Under the pieces are notes generated by a model. That model was not told the DNA's origin and did not search any database. It worked only from the letters and a program-made list of their open reading frames with translations. Position numbers and translations under genes: made by a program. Positions 34,518 through 41,366 of a DNA stretch of 42,891 bases are shown piece after piece. Positions within the stretch are counted from its first letter, which is position 1, and each line of letters starts with the position of its first letter. The DNA is taken from positions 1 to 42,891 of the forward strand of contig JAZLGV010000049.1 in the NCBI GenBank assembly GCA_045616505.1. The letters run 5' to 3'. The DNA is from JAKSUT01 sp045616505. GTDB lineage: Bacteria; Cyanobacteriota; Vampirovibrionia; Gastranaerophilales; Gastranaerophilaceae.

Positions 34518-34679
34518 CTAGCTTGCTCTACGCATTAAATCAGAAAGTTTGATGTTTTTTGTAGTTATTGAAATATCTCTGTTTATTGGTTTTGTTTTTT
34601 CTTTTTTAAATTGAGCTAATCCAATTTTTGTATTGTTTTCTGTACTGTTTGGAAAAAATAAGTCTTTTAAAAAATTCAT
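34518..34679 (-). CDS. Unknown 53-residue basic protein
   Basis: A short open frame in an otherwise empty stretch: ATG at 34677-34679, TAG at 34518-34520, and AGGAGA eight bases before the ATG. The protein runs MNFLKDLFFPNST at the start, KKEKTKPINRD in the middle and KLSDLMRRAS at the end. It is basic and lacks hydrophobic segments. TATAAT at 34700-34705 (minus strand) is a plausible -10 box. The ribosome site and the otherwise unexplained 380-base gap support a real gene; function unknown. Confidence 0.65.
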   Translation of the reverse strand: MNFLKDLFFPNSTENNTKIGLAQFKKEKTKPINRDISITTKNIKLSDLMRRAS

Positions 34680-34770
34680 AATCTTTGTCTCCTATTTTTA
34701 TTATAGAACTTTTTTTAGTTTTATTATCATACATTAAACCGATTTTAGTCCTTTTTTTAATCGCTATTTA

Positions 34771-34779
34771 TGTTATAGT
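34771..34779 (+). promoter_or_regulatory. Extended -10 promoter of the HEAT-like gene
   Basis: TGTTATAGT (34771-34779), an extended -10 box, 26 bases before the TTG start and ahead of GAGGA. Confidence 0.45.
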
Positions 34780-34805
34780 GATGATAAATTTATGAGGATG
34801 AAAAT

Positions 34806-35510
34806 TTGAAAGATATTTTGTATAAAAGTGATGATTCTGATTTTAATAAAGCGTTATCTTTGATTGATACGTCTTTTAGCGAAAAGCAACTTGTTGATAT
34901 GCTTTCAAACGACAATGATGTTGAAAAACAAATTGCTGTTTTATCAATTGAAAATTTGTCATCTTTTGATATTTCAGAAAAACTTGTTAAAAATCTTGTC
35001 GGACAAGATGGGAAAATTAGAGAAGCAGTTGCTTTTAAGATAAATGAATTTTCGTCTGATTTAGAGTCTGTAAAATATTTAAAATCAGAAAATATTTATA
35101 ATATTTTGTTTGAAGGCTTGATGGATATTGATGGAAATGTTTGCAGAAATATTGTTACTATGCAAAATATGGATGAATTTTGGCAATATATTCCTGAAAA
35201 GTTAATTCAACGTACAAATGAAACAATTTTAAAAATTAAAGAACTTGATGCTGAACATAGACAATACGTTATAAGTAAAAGAAATTTTCAACTTTATTGG
35301 TGTTTAGAGGCATTATGTAATGTGTTAGAATATGTTGATATCAAAGAGTGTGAGGAAATTTTTAGAGTGTGTGCAGAATTTGAAGATTATACAATAAGAG
35401 AAAAGGTTGCAAAACTCTTATCAAAGTTAAACGATGATAAGTTTAGTGATATTGTCGAAAAATTATCAAATGATGAAAATTTTTATGTTAGACAAAATGT
35501 AAAAATCTAA
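34806..35510 (+). CDS. Unknown 234-residue helical protein, HEAT-repeat-like
   Basis: An acidic, almost all-helical soluble protein. Segments such as VEKQIAVLSIENLSSFDISEK, GKIREAVAFKINEFSSDLES, YTIREKVAKLLSKLNDDKF and ENFYVRQNVKI look like HEAT repeat helices with the usual xxVRxxVAxxL logic, so a scaffold or binding role is likely. TTG is the start because GAGGA stands seven bases upstream; the nearby ATGs open a frame that stops after five codons. Its TAA shares four bases with the stop of the convergent gene. No conserved catalytic motif is seen. Confidence 0.75.
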   Translation: MKDILYKSDDSDFNKALSLIDTSFSEKQLVDMLSNDNDVEKQIAVLSIENLSSFDISEKLVKNLVGQDGKIREAVAFKINEFSSDLESVKYLKSENIYNILFEGLMDIDGNVCRNIVTMQNMDEFWQYIPEKLIQRTNETILKIKELDAEHRQYVISKRNFQLYWCLEALCNVLEYVDIKECEEIFRVCAEFEDYTIREKVAKLLSKLNDDKFSDIVEKLSNDENFYVRQNVKI

Positions 35511-35695
35511 ATGCAAAGTGCTTTTTTGGCTTTTTTTATCACTTGTTTGATAACTTCTAAAGTTTCTGTATCAACAAGTGTTTTTGTAACTGTGTCTTCG
35601 TTGCGACAAATTTGCAACATTTTGTTTCCTTTGTAATATTGCTCAAAATGATTGCATTTAATGTGTTGCACACCAGCGATTTTTGATACTTGCAT
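35507..35695 (-). CDS. Unknown 62-residue protein
   Basis: A short protein (MQVSKIAGVQHIKCNHFEQYY at the start cut short here, basic helix VIKQVIKKAKKALC at the end). It has three Cys residues but no paired CxxC. GGGAGAG lies before the ATG, which supports a real gene. The frame ends in a four-base stop overlap with the HEAT-like gene. It lies upstream of nothing else on its strand. Function unknown. Confidence 0.65.
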   Translation of the reverse strand: MQVSKIAGVQHIKCNHFEQYYKGNKMLQICRNEDTVTKTLVDTETLEVIKQVIKKAKKALCI

Positions 35696-35819
35696 AATCT
35701 CTCTCCCGTTTTTATTTATTATAGTTTAAGAGATTTTATAATTTCAAGTTTATCTTACTAAATTTTAATTTATTTTTACTTGAAAAAATGATTTGTTATG
35801 TGTAGGCTAAGTTTGTTAT

Positions 35820-35893
35820 GTGCCTGTAGCTCAGTTGAATAGAGCGTTGATTTCCGAAGTCAAAGGTCAGGGGTTTAATTCCCCTCAGGCACA
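35820..35893 (+). tRNA. tRNA-Arg, anticodon CCG
   Basis: A complete cloverleaf. The acceptor stem is GTGCCTG with CAGGCAC, the D arm is GCTC..GAGC, and the anticodon arm is TTGAT, loop TTCCGAA, GTCAA. The T arm is AGGGG, loop TTTAATT, CCCCT. The anticodon CCG reads CGG codons. CCA is not encoded: the discriminator A is followed by T. An 11-base sequence, TTTGTTATGTG, occurs at 35792-35802 and again at 35812-35822, the second copy running into the tRNA. Confidence 0.96.
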
Positions 35894-35896
35894 TTT

Positions 35897-37417
35897 TTAG
35901 TGTAGAAGTTTGTCAAATTGATTATCTATTTGGGTTAAAAGATTTGTGTCTTTTGTTTTTTGATATTGTTTTACTAAAGTTACGATAGTATCGTGTATTT
36001 CTTTTTCTTTTTTGTTTGAAAAATCTATTTTTCTATAAGGAATTGTTGTAAGAGGTTTTTTTGAAAATTCAATGATATCGCCCTTTTTTACTCCATTATA
36101 AATAAGCCAATTAAAAACATATTTGCTGTTTAAAAGTGCTGTAATGTATTCTATTTTTTCTTCAGTTTTTTCTTTTTTTAAAATTGTTGTTACATCTTGT
36201 GTTGGGTAAAATGTTTCATTTGCAATTGCAAATCTGAATTGATTTTTGTTTGTTATTCTTTCTTTGCAAGGTACAAAAATTCTTTGAGTATCGCTTTTAA
36301 ATAGATTGTAATTTCTTAAAAAAGCCCATTCCCAATAGTTTAATTCTTTGTTGTAATTGTATCTTTTTTCTAGTTTTTCTTTATGTGTTTGTAGTTTTGC
36401 ATAAATGTTTGGATATTTTTTTTGCAACTCTTTTTCTTCTTTGATTTGGTCGTTTAGTATAAAATATTCAGTATATTGGGTAAAATAATATTGTGTGATG
36501 TCTTTTGCCTTTATCACTTTTATAGTTTTTTCTTTTTCTGCAGAATTCATTTTTTCTGGACATACAAATGCTTTATCTAGTCCGCTTACTAATCCGTTTG
36601 CGATTTCACAAAATTCGTTTAGTTTTTTGTTATTGCAGTAAGTTTCATATTTGTTTATTTCTTGAAGTTTATTTTCTTTTTCTAATATCCATTTTGTGTC
36701 AGGTTTAAATTGTGGAATTGTTATTTGCTTTATATCAGAAGAATTTGTTTTAATTTTTGAAAGTGTTTCTGCATTAAGTTTCTTTTTAGAAAAATATTTA
36801 GTTACTGAAATAATATTTTTAGTTTTTGTGTTTTTTATAAATTTAAAAATCACAAATGATATATTTACATTTTCAAAAATTGGAGTTTCGTTGAAATAAT
36901 AAATTTCTTTTATGTAACCGTTTTTAAGCAAATAATTTCTTGTGTTTTTTGCGTGTGTTGTGCTAAACCAATAATCTGGAGTGATAAAAATAAGTTCTCC
37001 ATTTTCTTCTAATAATTCAACAGATTTTAGAATAAATGCTAATGAATAATCGCATAATTTGTTACAGTATTTTTGCCAAAGTTCAAAATGTGAAAGTTCT
37101 TCTTTTAAATTATCTTCCAAATTTTTCCATCTGATGTAAGGCGGATTTCCTATTATTACATCAAATTTTTCTTTTATATTTGTTGAAATAAAACTTTTAT
37201 TGATTACTTTGAACTCTTTATTTATAATGTTTTTGTCGATTTCGTATGCTGTTATATTTTTAAAGTTTTGTTTTTTTAATTCTTTTAAAAATGCACCATT
37301 TCCACAAGTCGGCTCTAAACACTTTGCATCTTTGTTGTGTTCGATTAAGTTAACCATAAAATCTGTTATGATTTCTGGTGTCATATATTGACCAAATTTT
37401 TGTTTTTTGTTTGTCAT
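35897..37417 (-). CDS. N6-adenine DNA methyltransferase (Eco57I/TaqI type)
   Basis: A 506-residue DNA methyltransferase. The SAM-binding motif is CLEPTCGNGAFL at 33-44, preceded by KFGQYMTPE, and the catalytic motif is NPPY at 91-94, so the target is the exocyclic amine of adenine. The N-terminal half is catalytic; the C-terminal half has the TaqI-C-like specificity layout (LNEFCEIANGLVSGLDKAFV, FRFAIANETFYPTQDVTTIL, LNSKYVFNWL). No restriction endonuclease is adjacent, so it is either solitary or a fused type without a visible nuclease motif. Its stop codon is three bases from a tRNA gene, and its Lys/Asn/Ile-rich composition hints at a transferred gene. No clear Shine-Dalgarno sequence; TATAAT lies at 37440-37445. 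Confidence 0.92.
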   Translation of the reverse strand: MTNKKQKFGQYMTPEIITDFMVNLIEHNKDAKCLEPTCGNGAFLKELKKQNFKNITAYEIDKNIINKEFKVINKSFISTNIKEKFDVIIGNPPYIRWKNLEDNLKEELSHFELWQKYCNKLCDYSLAFILKSVELLEENGELIFITPDYWFSTTHAKNTRNYLLKNGYIKEIYYFNETPIFENVNISFVIFKFIKNTKTKNIISVTKYFSKKKLNAETLSKIKTNSSDIKQITIPQFKPDTKWILEKENKLQEINKYETYCNNKKLNEFCEIANGLVSGLDKAFVCPEKMNSAEKEKTIKVIKAKDITQYYFTQYTEYFILNDQIKEEKELQKKYPNIYAKLQTHKEKLEKRYNYNKELNYWEWAFLRNYNLFKSDTQRIFVPCKERITNKNQFRFAIANETFYPTQDVTTILKKEKTEEKIEYITALLNSKYVFNWLIYNGVKKGDIIEFSKKPLTTIPYRKIDFSNKKEKEIHDTIVTLVKQYQKTKDTNLLTQIDNQFDKLLH

Positions 37418-37519
37418 AATAAATTAGCCTATAATTGCTATTATAATATATAAAATTTTTAAATTTTTCATTAAATTTTTATTCTTCTCTTTAAATTTGT
37501 AAAAAAAAACTTTTTAAAC

Positions 37520-37547
37520 TTTACATAATTTTAATTTTGGATATAAA
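37520..37547 (+). promoter_or_regulatory. Sigma-70-type promoter of the 37580 gene
   Basis: TTTACA (37520-37525), a 16-base spacer and TATAAA (37542-37547). The start near 37554 gives a leader with GGAGA before the TTG. Confidence 0.6.
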
Positions 37548-37579
37548 ATGTAATTAGTAGAGTGGAGAAAATTTAAAAA

Positions 37580-38224
37580 TTGCCAAGTAATTACGAAAAT
37601 TTTGACAATATGGATATATCAATGAGAAAATCCTCTGTAATTCAAGAGAGGGTTAATTTGGTGTCTTCTCATATGTATAAGCAATTCTTGGATTATCAAC
37701 ATGCTACGATGAATATGAATGATGCTTTTAATCATATTATTAATGATTCGCAAGCAGTTGTAGAAACTTTAAAACAATCTTTTTCTTCTCGAGGAATTAC
37801 CACTCAAAATATTTATGTTGATGTCGTCGATGCACAAGTTTTTGTTTTAAATATTTTATGGCACAAAATTTCTTTTACTACTCGTTGTAATTATCAGCCA
37901 CAAGCATTATTTAGAGAAAATAAACAACCAATTTTTTCTTGTCGTATTATGGCAGTTAGAGGCAGTTATAGAGAATTGATGAAAACTAATCAAACAATAG
38001 AAGAAGAAATGAATATTTTGTTGAATAATGAAATTGCTTCTTTATATATTCCAGCAGAAAAAGTTCAAAGTTCTATTATGACAATAAAACATTTGGCTGA
38101 TAAAGAATTTATTTTAAATCCTATGGATGCTCCTAGAGAATTTTTACTAAAAGTTATTGAAACTATTTGTGGTGGTGGAATTTATCACAAAAAGCACGCT
38201 GTTATTAATAATTTGGGGTTATAA
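37580..38224 (+). CDS. Unknown 214-residue soluble protein
   Basis: I do not recognise this protein. It has a helical N terminus (SVIQERVNLVSSHMYKQFLDY), a beta-rich middle (NIYVDVVDAQVFVLNILWHK, QPIFSCRIMAVRGSYRE) and a helical C terminus ending CGGGIYHKKHAVINNLGL. No signal peptide or membrane segment. The TTG start follows GGAGA by 11 bases and a good promoter; an internal ATG at 37610 has no ribosome site. The convergent gene at 38226 begins its stop codon one base after this TAA. Confidence 0.72.
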   Translation: MPSNYENFDNMDISMRKSSVIQERVNLVSSHMYKQFLDYQHATMNMNDAFNHIINDSQAVVETLKQSFSSRGITTQNIYVDVVDAQVFVLNILWHKISFTTRCNYQPQALFRENKQPIFSCRIMAVRGSYRELMKTNQTIEEEMNILLNNEIASLYIPAEKVQSSIMTIKHLADKEFILNPMDAPREFLLKVIETICGGGIYHKKHAVINNLGL

Positions 38225-38225
38225 A

Positions 38226-38477
38226 TTATTCGCTTGTTAGTTGAGATGAAACTTCTGCGATAATTCTTGAAATATCAGAACCCCCGATTACAACTTCTAG
38301 TATTAATTGGCTGTTGATAAGTACAGTTTCAGAATATTCCATTGTATCTACGCTGATAACTTCAAATTCTATGAAGTCTTCTCCAACGTATTTGATTTTT
38401 CCGTATTCTTCGGCTGTTGCCCAACGAATGAATGCGTATTGACGTTCAAATTGTTTTAGTTTGTTAATTAATCTCAT
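38226..38477 (-). CDS. Unknown 83-residue protein, small beta-barrel-like
   Basis: A short protein with a basic helix (MRLINKLKQFERQYAFIRWA), then alternating strands (YGKIKYVGEDFIEFEVISV, ETVLINSQLILEVVIGG) and a last helix. The helix plus strand pattern recalls Sm-like or OB-type small barrels, but no residue signature proves this. GAGAG lies 11 bases before the ATG. The spacer 38478-38561 to the PilZ gene on the same strand holds nothing clear. Confidence 0.7.
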   Translation of the reverse strand: MRLINKLKQFERQYAFIRWATAEEYGKIKYVGEDFIEFEVISVDTMEYSETVLINSQLILEVVIGGSDISRIIAEVSSQLTSE

Positions 38478-38561
38478 TTAAATATACTCTCAATAACCAA
38501 ATCCCTATATTTATATTTTAACTAAATTTTTACCTAAGTCAAATTTAGTTAAATAAGGTTT

Positions 38562-39230
38562 TTATAGTTTGCTTTGTTTTCTAAGTTCTAATTGATGAAG
38601 GAAGCATTTTTTTACAATAAAATCGATATCTCTTTGAGAAATGTTGTTGAATACAAATGCGTGAATATATCTTTGTGTGTTATCCATTCCAATATATGGT
38701 TTTGAGTAAACAAGGTTTGCAAGTGGAGATATTTCTTTTTCTTTGAATTTAAGGTTTACTCTTATAAAATCATAATCTTCTGGTATTTCTTCTTTTGAAA
38801 CAAAACACATTCCTCTACCGCAAATGTTTTTGGTTTTTCCTTCCAAAATTATGGTAGGTGCGTTTTCGTCTTTTGGTGTGATTTTTGCAGTGTATTCAAT
38901 TTTCATATCAGCTCTGAAAAATTCTCTTCTTTGAGAATGTTTGCTGTTTGTTGGATATGCAATTTTGTATTCAGTATTTAAAATACCGATATCTGCTTGC
39001 AAAACTTTTGAGCTTGATGAATATACACCGTTTTCTGTGTAAATGTATAATTTTAAGTCATCATTAACATGTGCAAATACATCTTTGTTTTGTTGATTAT
39101 TTGCGATAATGATGATTGAGTCATTTTCAATTGAACGGACAGTACAAATGATTTTTTTATTCTTTCCGTTTTCTGTGAAAGTAATCTCAAATGCTTTAAA
39201 GTCTTTAAATTGATCGTATATATCTACCAT
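38562..39230 (-). CDS. PilZ-domain protein (YcgR-like), probable c-di-GMP receptor
   Basis: A 222-residue two-domain protein. An N-terminal YcgR-like barrel (about 1-95) precedes a PilZ domain. The cyclic-di-GMP binding loop SQRREFFRADM contains RxxxR with Arg102 and Arg106. The second motif, normally (D/N)xSxxG, reads NICGRG at 135-140, with Cys in place of Ser. Binding is still plausible because the Arg pair and the Asn and Gly remain. YcgR-type proteins slow flagellar motors, which fits the rod genes in this window, though they are 17 kb away. The promoter TGATAGAAT stands seven bases before the ATG and no Shine-Dalgarno sequence is seen. Confidence 0.85.
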   Translation of the reverse strand: MVDIYDQFKDFKAFEITFTENGKNKKIICTVRSIENDSIIIIANNQQNKDVFAHVNDDLKLYIYTENGVYSSSSKVLQADIGILNTEYKIAYPTNSKHSQRREFFRADMKIEYTAKITPKDENAPTIILEGKTKNICGRGMCFVSKEEIPEDYDFIRVNLKFKEKEISPLANLVYSKPYIGMDNTQRYIHAFVFNNISQRDIDFIVKKCFLHQLELRKQSKL

Positions 39231-39237
39231 AGTTTAT

Positions 39238-39246
39238 ATTCTATCA
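39238..39246 (-). promoter_or_regulatory. Extended -10 promoter of the PilZ gene, leaderless type
   Basis: On the minus strand TGATAGAAT (39238-39246), seven bases before the ATG. The divergent hydrolase promoter is 54 bases away. Confidence 0.5.
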
Positions 39247-39300
39247 AACAAATATTGTGTTTGCAAATTTGTAAAAGCTTTTAATATTTGTTTTTTGCTA

Positions 39301-39306
39301 TATAAT
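39301..39306 (+). promoter_or_regulatory. -10 box of the alpha/beta hydrolase gene, leaderless type
   Basis: TATAAT at 39301-39306, nine bases before the ATG at 39316, with TG just upstream (TGCTATATAAT). No Shine-Dalgarno sequence lies between. Confidence 0.55.
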
Positions 39307-39315
39307 TGTTTTGCT

Positions 39316-40206
39316 ATGCAAAAAATTGTTTTTTATTTTTTTATATTAAAAAAAGCATTTTTGCTTTTTTTGTATCCATTTATTCCTAAAAAAGAAGGTG
39401 TTTTTAATAAAATAAGATTAAATATAGAAAATTATCTTATTTTTCAACCTTCTAAATTAAGAGCGATTAAAATAGACAGAACTTTGCTTAAAAAATTTGA
39501 GGCAATAAGATTTATTACTTCTGATAGAAGACGTTTGTTTGCTTGGTATTTTGCACCACAAAGTGTTGATAAACCTGTTGTGTTACATTTGCATGGTCAA
39601 GCAGAATCAATTTTGTCACATCAAGATGTTGCTAAATTTTGTTTAGAAAAAGGATATGGCTTATTTATGCTTTCATATAGAGGTCATTACAAAAGTTCCG
39701 GTAAAGCATCAGAAGCTGGACTTAGAATTGATGTTCAAACTGCTATTGATAAATTAAAAGAATTAGGAATTGATTCAAAACGATTAGTTTTGTGGGGACA
39801 TTCTTTAGGTACTGTTTTTGCGTTATATGGTGCTATTGATAATGAAGTTGCCGGAGTTATTTTGCAATCTCCAATTAAAGAAATTAAATCTTCTGCGATT
39901 AATGTAAATGATTTCTTTTTGAGAAGAATACATTTGAAAATGTTTTCAATTTTTACTGCAAAAATCATTGAAAATATGAAATTTATTTCCAAATTAAATA
40001 ATATTGAAAGTATAGCAAAAGTGAATGTTCCAGTTCTTTTGTTACATTCAAAATCTGATGTTATCGCACCTTGTGTAAATTCTGAAGCGTTGCACGAAGT
40101 AAATCCAAATTCGATTTTAAATATTTCAAAAACAGGTTCTCATTGGGGAATTTCTTGGTGCGATGAGTTCGTTTTTGAATTTATAGAATCTTTGAAGTAT
40201 AATTAA
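39316..40206 (+). CDS. Alpha/beta hydrolase, membrane-anchored
   Basis: A 296-residue serine hydrolase of the BEM46/ABHD type. An N-terminal hydrophobic segment (IVFYFFILKKAFLLFLYPFI) probably anchors it. The fold shows the oxyanion strand VVLHLHGQAES, LSYRGHYKSSGK, the nucleophile elbow GHSLGT, the acid in HSKSDVIAP and the catalytic His in SHWGIS. Natural substrates of this family are uncertain (lipids or small esters). ATG at 39316 is chosen over an upstream TTG because TATAAT lies between the two. trpS follows after 30 bases, so cotranscription is likely. Confidence 0.88.
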   Translation: MQKIVFYFFILKKAFLLFLYPFIPKKEGVFNKIRLNIENYLIFQPSKLRAIKIDRTLLKKFEAIRFITSDRRRLFAWYFAPQSVDKPVVLHLHGQAESILSHQDVAKFCLEKGYGLFMLSYRGHYKSSGKASEAGLRIDVQTAIDKLKELGIDSKRLVLWGHSLGTVFALYGAIDNEVAGVILQSPIKEIKSSAINVNDFFLRRIHLKMFSIFTAKIIENMKFISKLNNIESIAKVNVPVLLLHSKSDVIAPCVNSEALHEVNPNSILNISKTGSHWGISWCDEFVFEFIESLKYN

Positions 40207-40236
40207 CTGGTATTTATGTATTAAAGGAGCAAAATT

Positions 40237-41238
40237 TTGAAACAAAGAATTGTATCAGGTATGAGACCTACTGGTAAGTTACATTTTGGACATTACCTTG
40301 GAGTTATTCAAAATTGGGTAAATCTTCAAGATGATTATGATTGCAATTTCTTTGTTGCAGATTGGCATGCTTTAACTACAAAATATGATAGTACAGAAGA
40401 ATTAAGACAAAATGTTCTTGATGTAGCTATGGATTGGCTTGCTTGCGGTATTGATCCTAATAAATCAACTATTTATGTTCAATCTTTAGTTCCAGAAATC
40501 GCTGAATTAAATATTTATTTAGCGATGTGTACTCCTCAAAATTGGGTAGAGCGTGACCCAACCTTGAAAGATATGGTTAAGATTTTGGATAAAAAAGAAG
40601 CTACAAATTCACAAATTAGTTATGGCTTGCTTGGATATCCTGTATTGATGAGTGCAGATATTATGATGTTGAATGCTCAGGTTGTTCCTGTTGGTATTGA
40701 CCAAGTTGCACATATTGAAATTACAAGAGATATTGCAAGACGTTTTAATAATATTTATGGAAAACAATATTTTAATGAACCACAACCAAAACTTACTCAA
40801 GTTCCTTTATTCTGTGGGCTTGATGGTAATAAAATGGGTAAATCAAATAATAATGACATTAAAATTTCAGATGATGAAAAAACAACTGAAAAGAAATTGA
40901 TGCGTGCTATAACAGATAGAACACGTATTAAAAAAGACGATTTGGGTCATCCTGAATTGTGTGAAGTTGTTTATAAATATTGGGAAATTTTTGGTGACGA
41001 AGCATCTGTTTCAACAGTAAATTGCGAATGTAAAGCTGGACAACGTGGTTGTGCTGATTGCAAAAGAGCTTTGGCAAAAATTATTAATGAAAAATTTGCA
41101 CCAATTAGAGAAAAAAGACGTTATTATGAAGAACATATCTCAGAAGTAGAAGATATTTTAAGAGAAGGTTCTAATAAGGCAAGAGAAGAAGCTAAAAAAG
41201 TTTTGGCTGATGTAAGAGAATTGGTTAGAATGTACTAA
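40237..41238 (+). CDS. trpS: Tryptophanyl-tRNA synthetase
   Basis: A class I synthetase that charges tRNA-Trp; 333 residues is normal. The HIGH box is HFGH at 16-19 in RPTGKLHFGHYLG and the KMSKS box is KMGKS at 199-203. The segment EIAELNIYLAMCTPQNWVERDPT and DQVAHIEITRDIARRFN are typical. A Cys-rich patch (CECKAGQRGCADCKR, around residue 270) occurs in some bacterial TrpS proteins. The start is TTG, seven bases after AAAGGAG. No T-box leader or trp genes accompany it. Confidence 0.97.
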   Translation: MKQRIVSGMRPTGKLHFGHYLGVIQNWVNLQDDYDCNFFVADWHALTTKYDSTEELRQNVLDVAMDWLACGIDPNKSTIYVQSLVPEIAELNIYLAMCTPQNWVERDPTLKDMVKILDKKEATNSQISYGLLGYPVLMSADIMMLNAQVVPVGIDQVAHIEITRDIARRFNNIYGKQYFNEPQPKLTQVPLFCGLDGNKMGKSNNNDIKISDDEKTTEKKLMRAITDRTRIKKDDLGHPELCEVVYKYWEIFGDEASVSTVNCECKAGQRGCADCKRALAKIINEKFAPIREKRRYYEEHISEVEDILREGSNKAREEAKKVLADVRELVRMY

Positions 41239-41246
41239 TAAAAAAA

Positions 41247-41273
41247 GTCTTGCCAAATTTTCTTTGACAAGAC
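41247..41273. other. Hairpin after trpS with the T run on the wrong side
   Basis: GTCTTGCCAAA (41247-41257), loop TTTTC, TTTGACAAGAC (41263-41273), one mismatch. Seven A precede it on the plus strand and no T run follows it, so it would be an intrinsic terminator for minus-strand transcripts rather than for trpS. On the plus strand it may protect the trpS 3' end or act with Rho. Confidence 0.55.
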
Positions 41274-41331
41274 CGCATCAGTAAAAGAGACATCTATAAC
41301 AGTTTAGATTATGTTTTTTTAAAGTCAAATT

Positions 41332-41360
41332 TTTACTTTTAAATATTTTGTCTGTATAAT
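41332..41360 (+). promoter_or_regulatory. Promoter of the Lys-rich TPR gene, leaderless type
   Basis: TTTACT (41332-41337), 17-base spacer, TATAAT (41355-41360), then six bases and the ATG at 41367. The transcript should begin at the start codon itself. Confidence 0.7.
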
Positions 41361-41366
41361 GTTTTT

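Noticed and set aside
35820..37579. Genomic island inserted at tRNA-Arg with a repeated tRNA end beyond the methyltransferase.
   Set aside because: I found no second copy of the tRNA 3' end in 37418-37579 and no integrase in the window, so an island cannot be supported.
37580..38224. The gene beside the methyltransferase as its restriction endonuclease.
   Set aside because: No PD-(D/E)XK, HNH or GIY-YIG motif is visible, it is divergent with its own promoter, and it looks like an ordinary unknown soluble protein.
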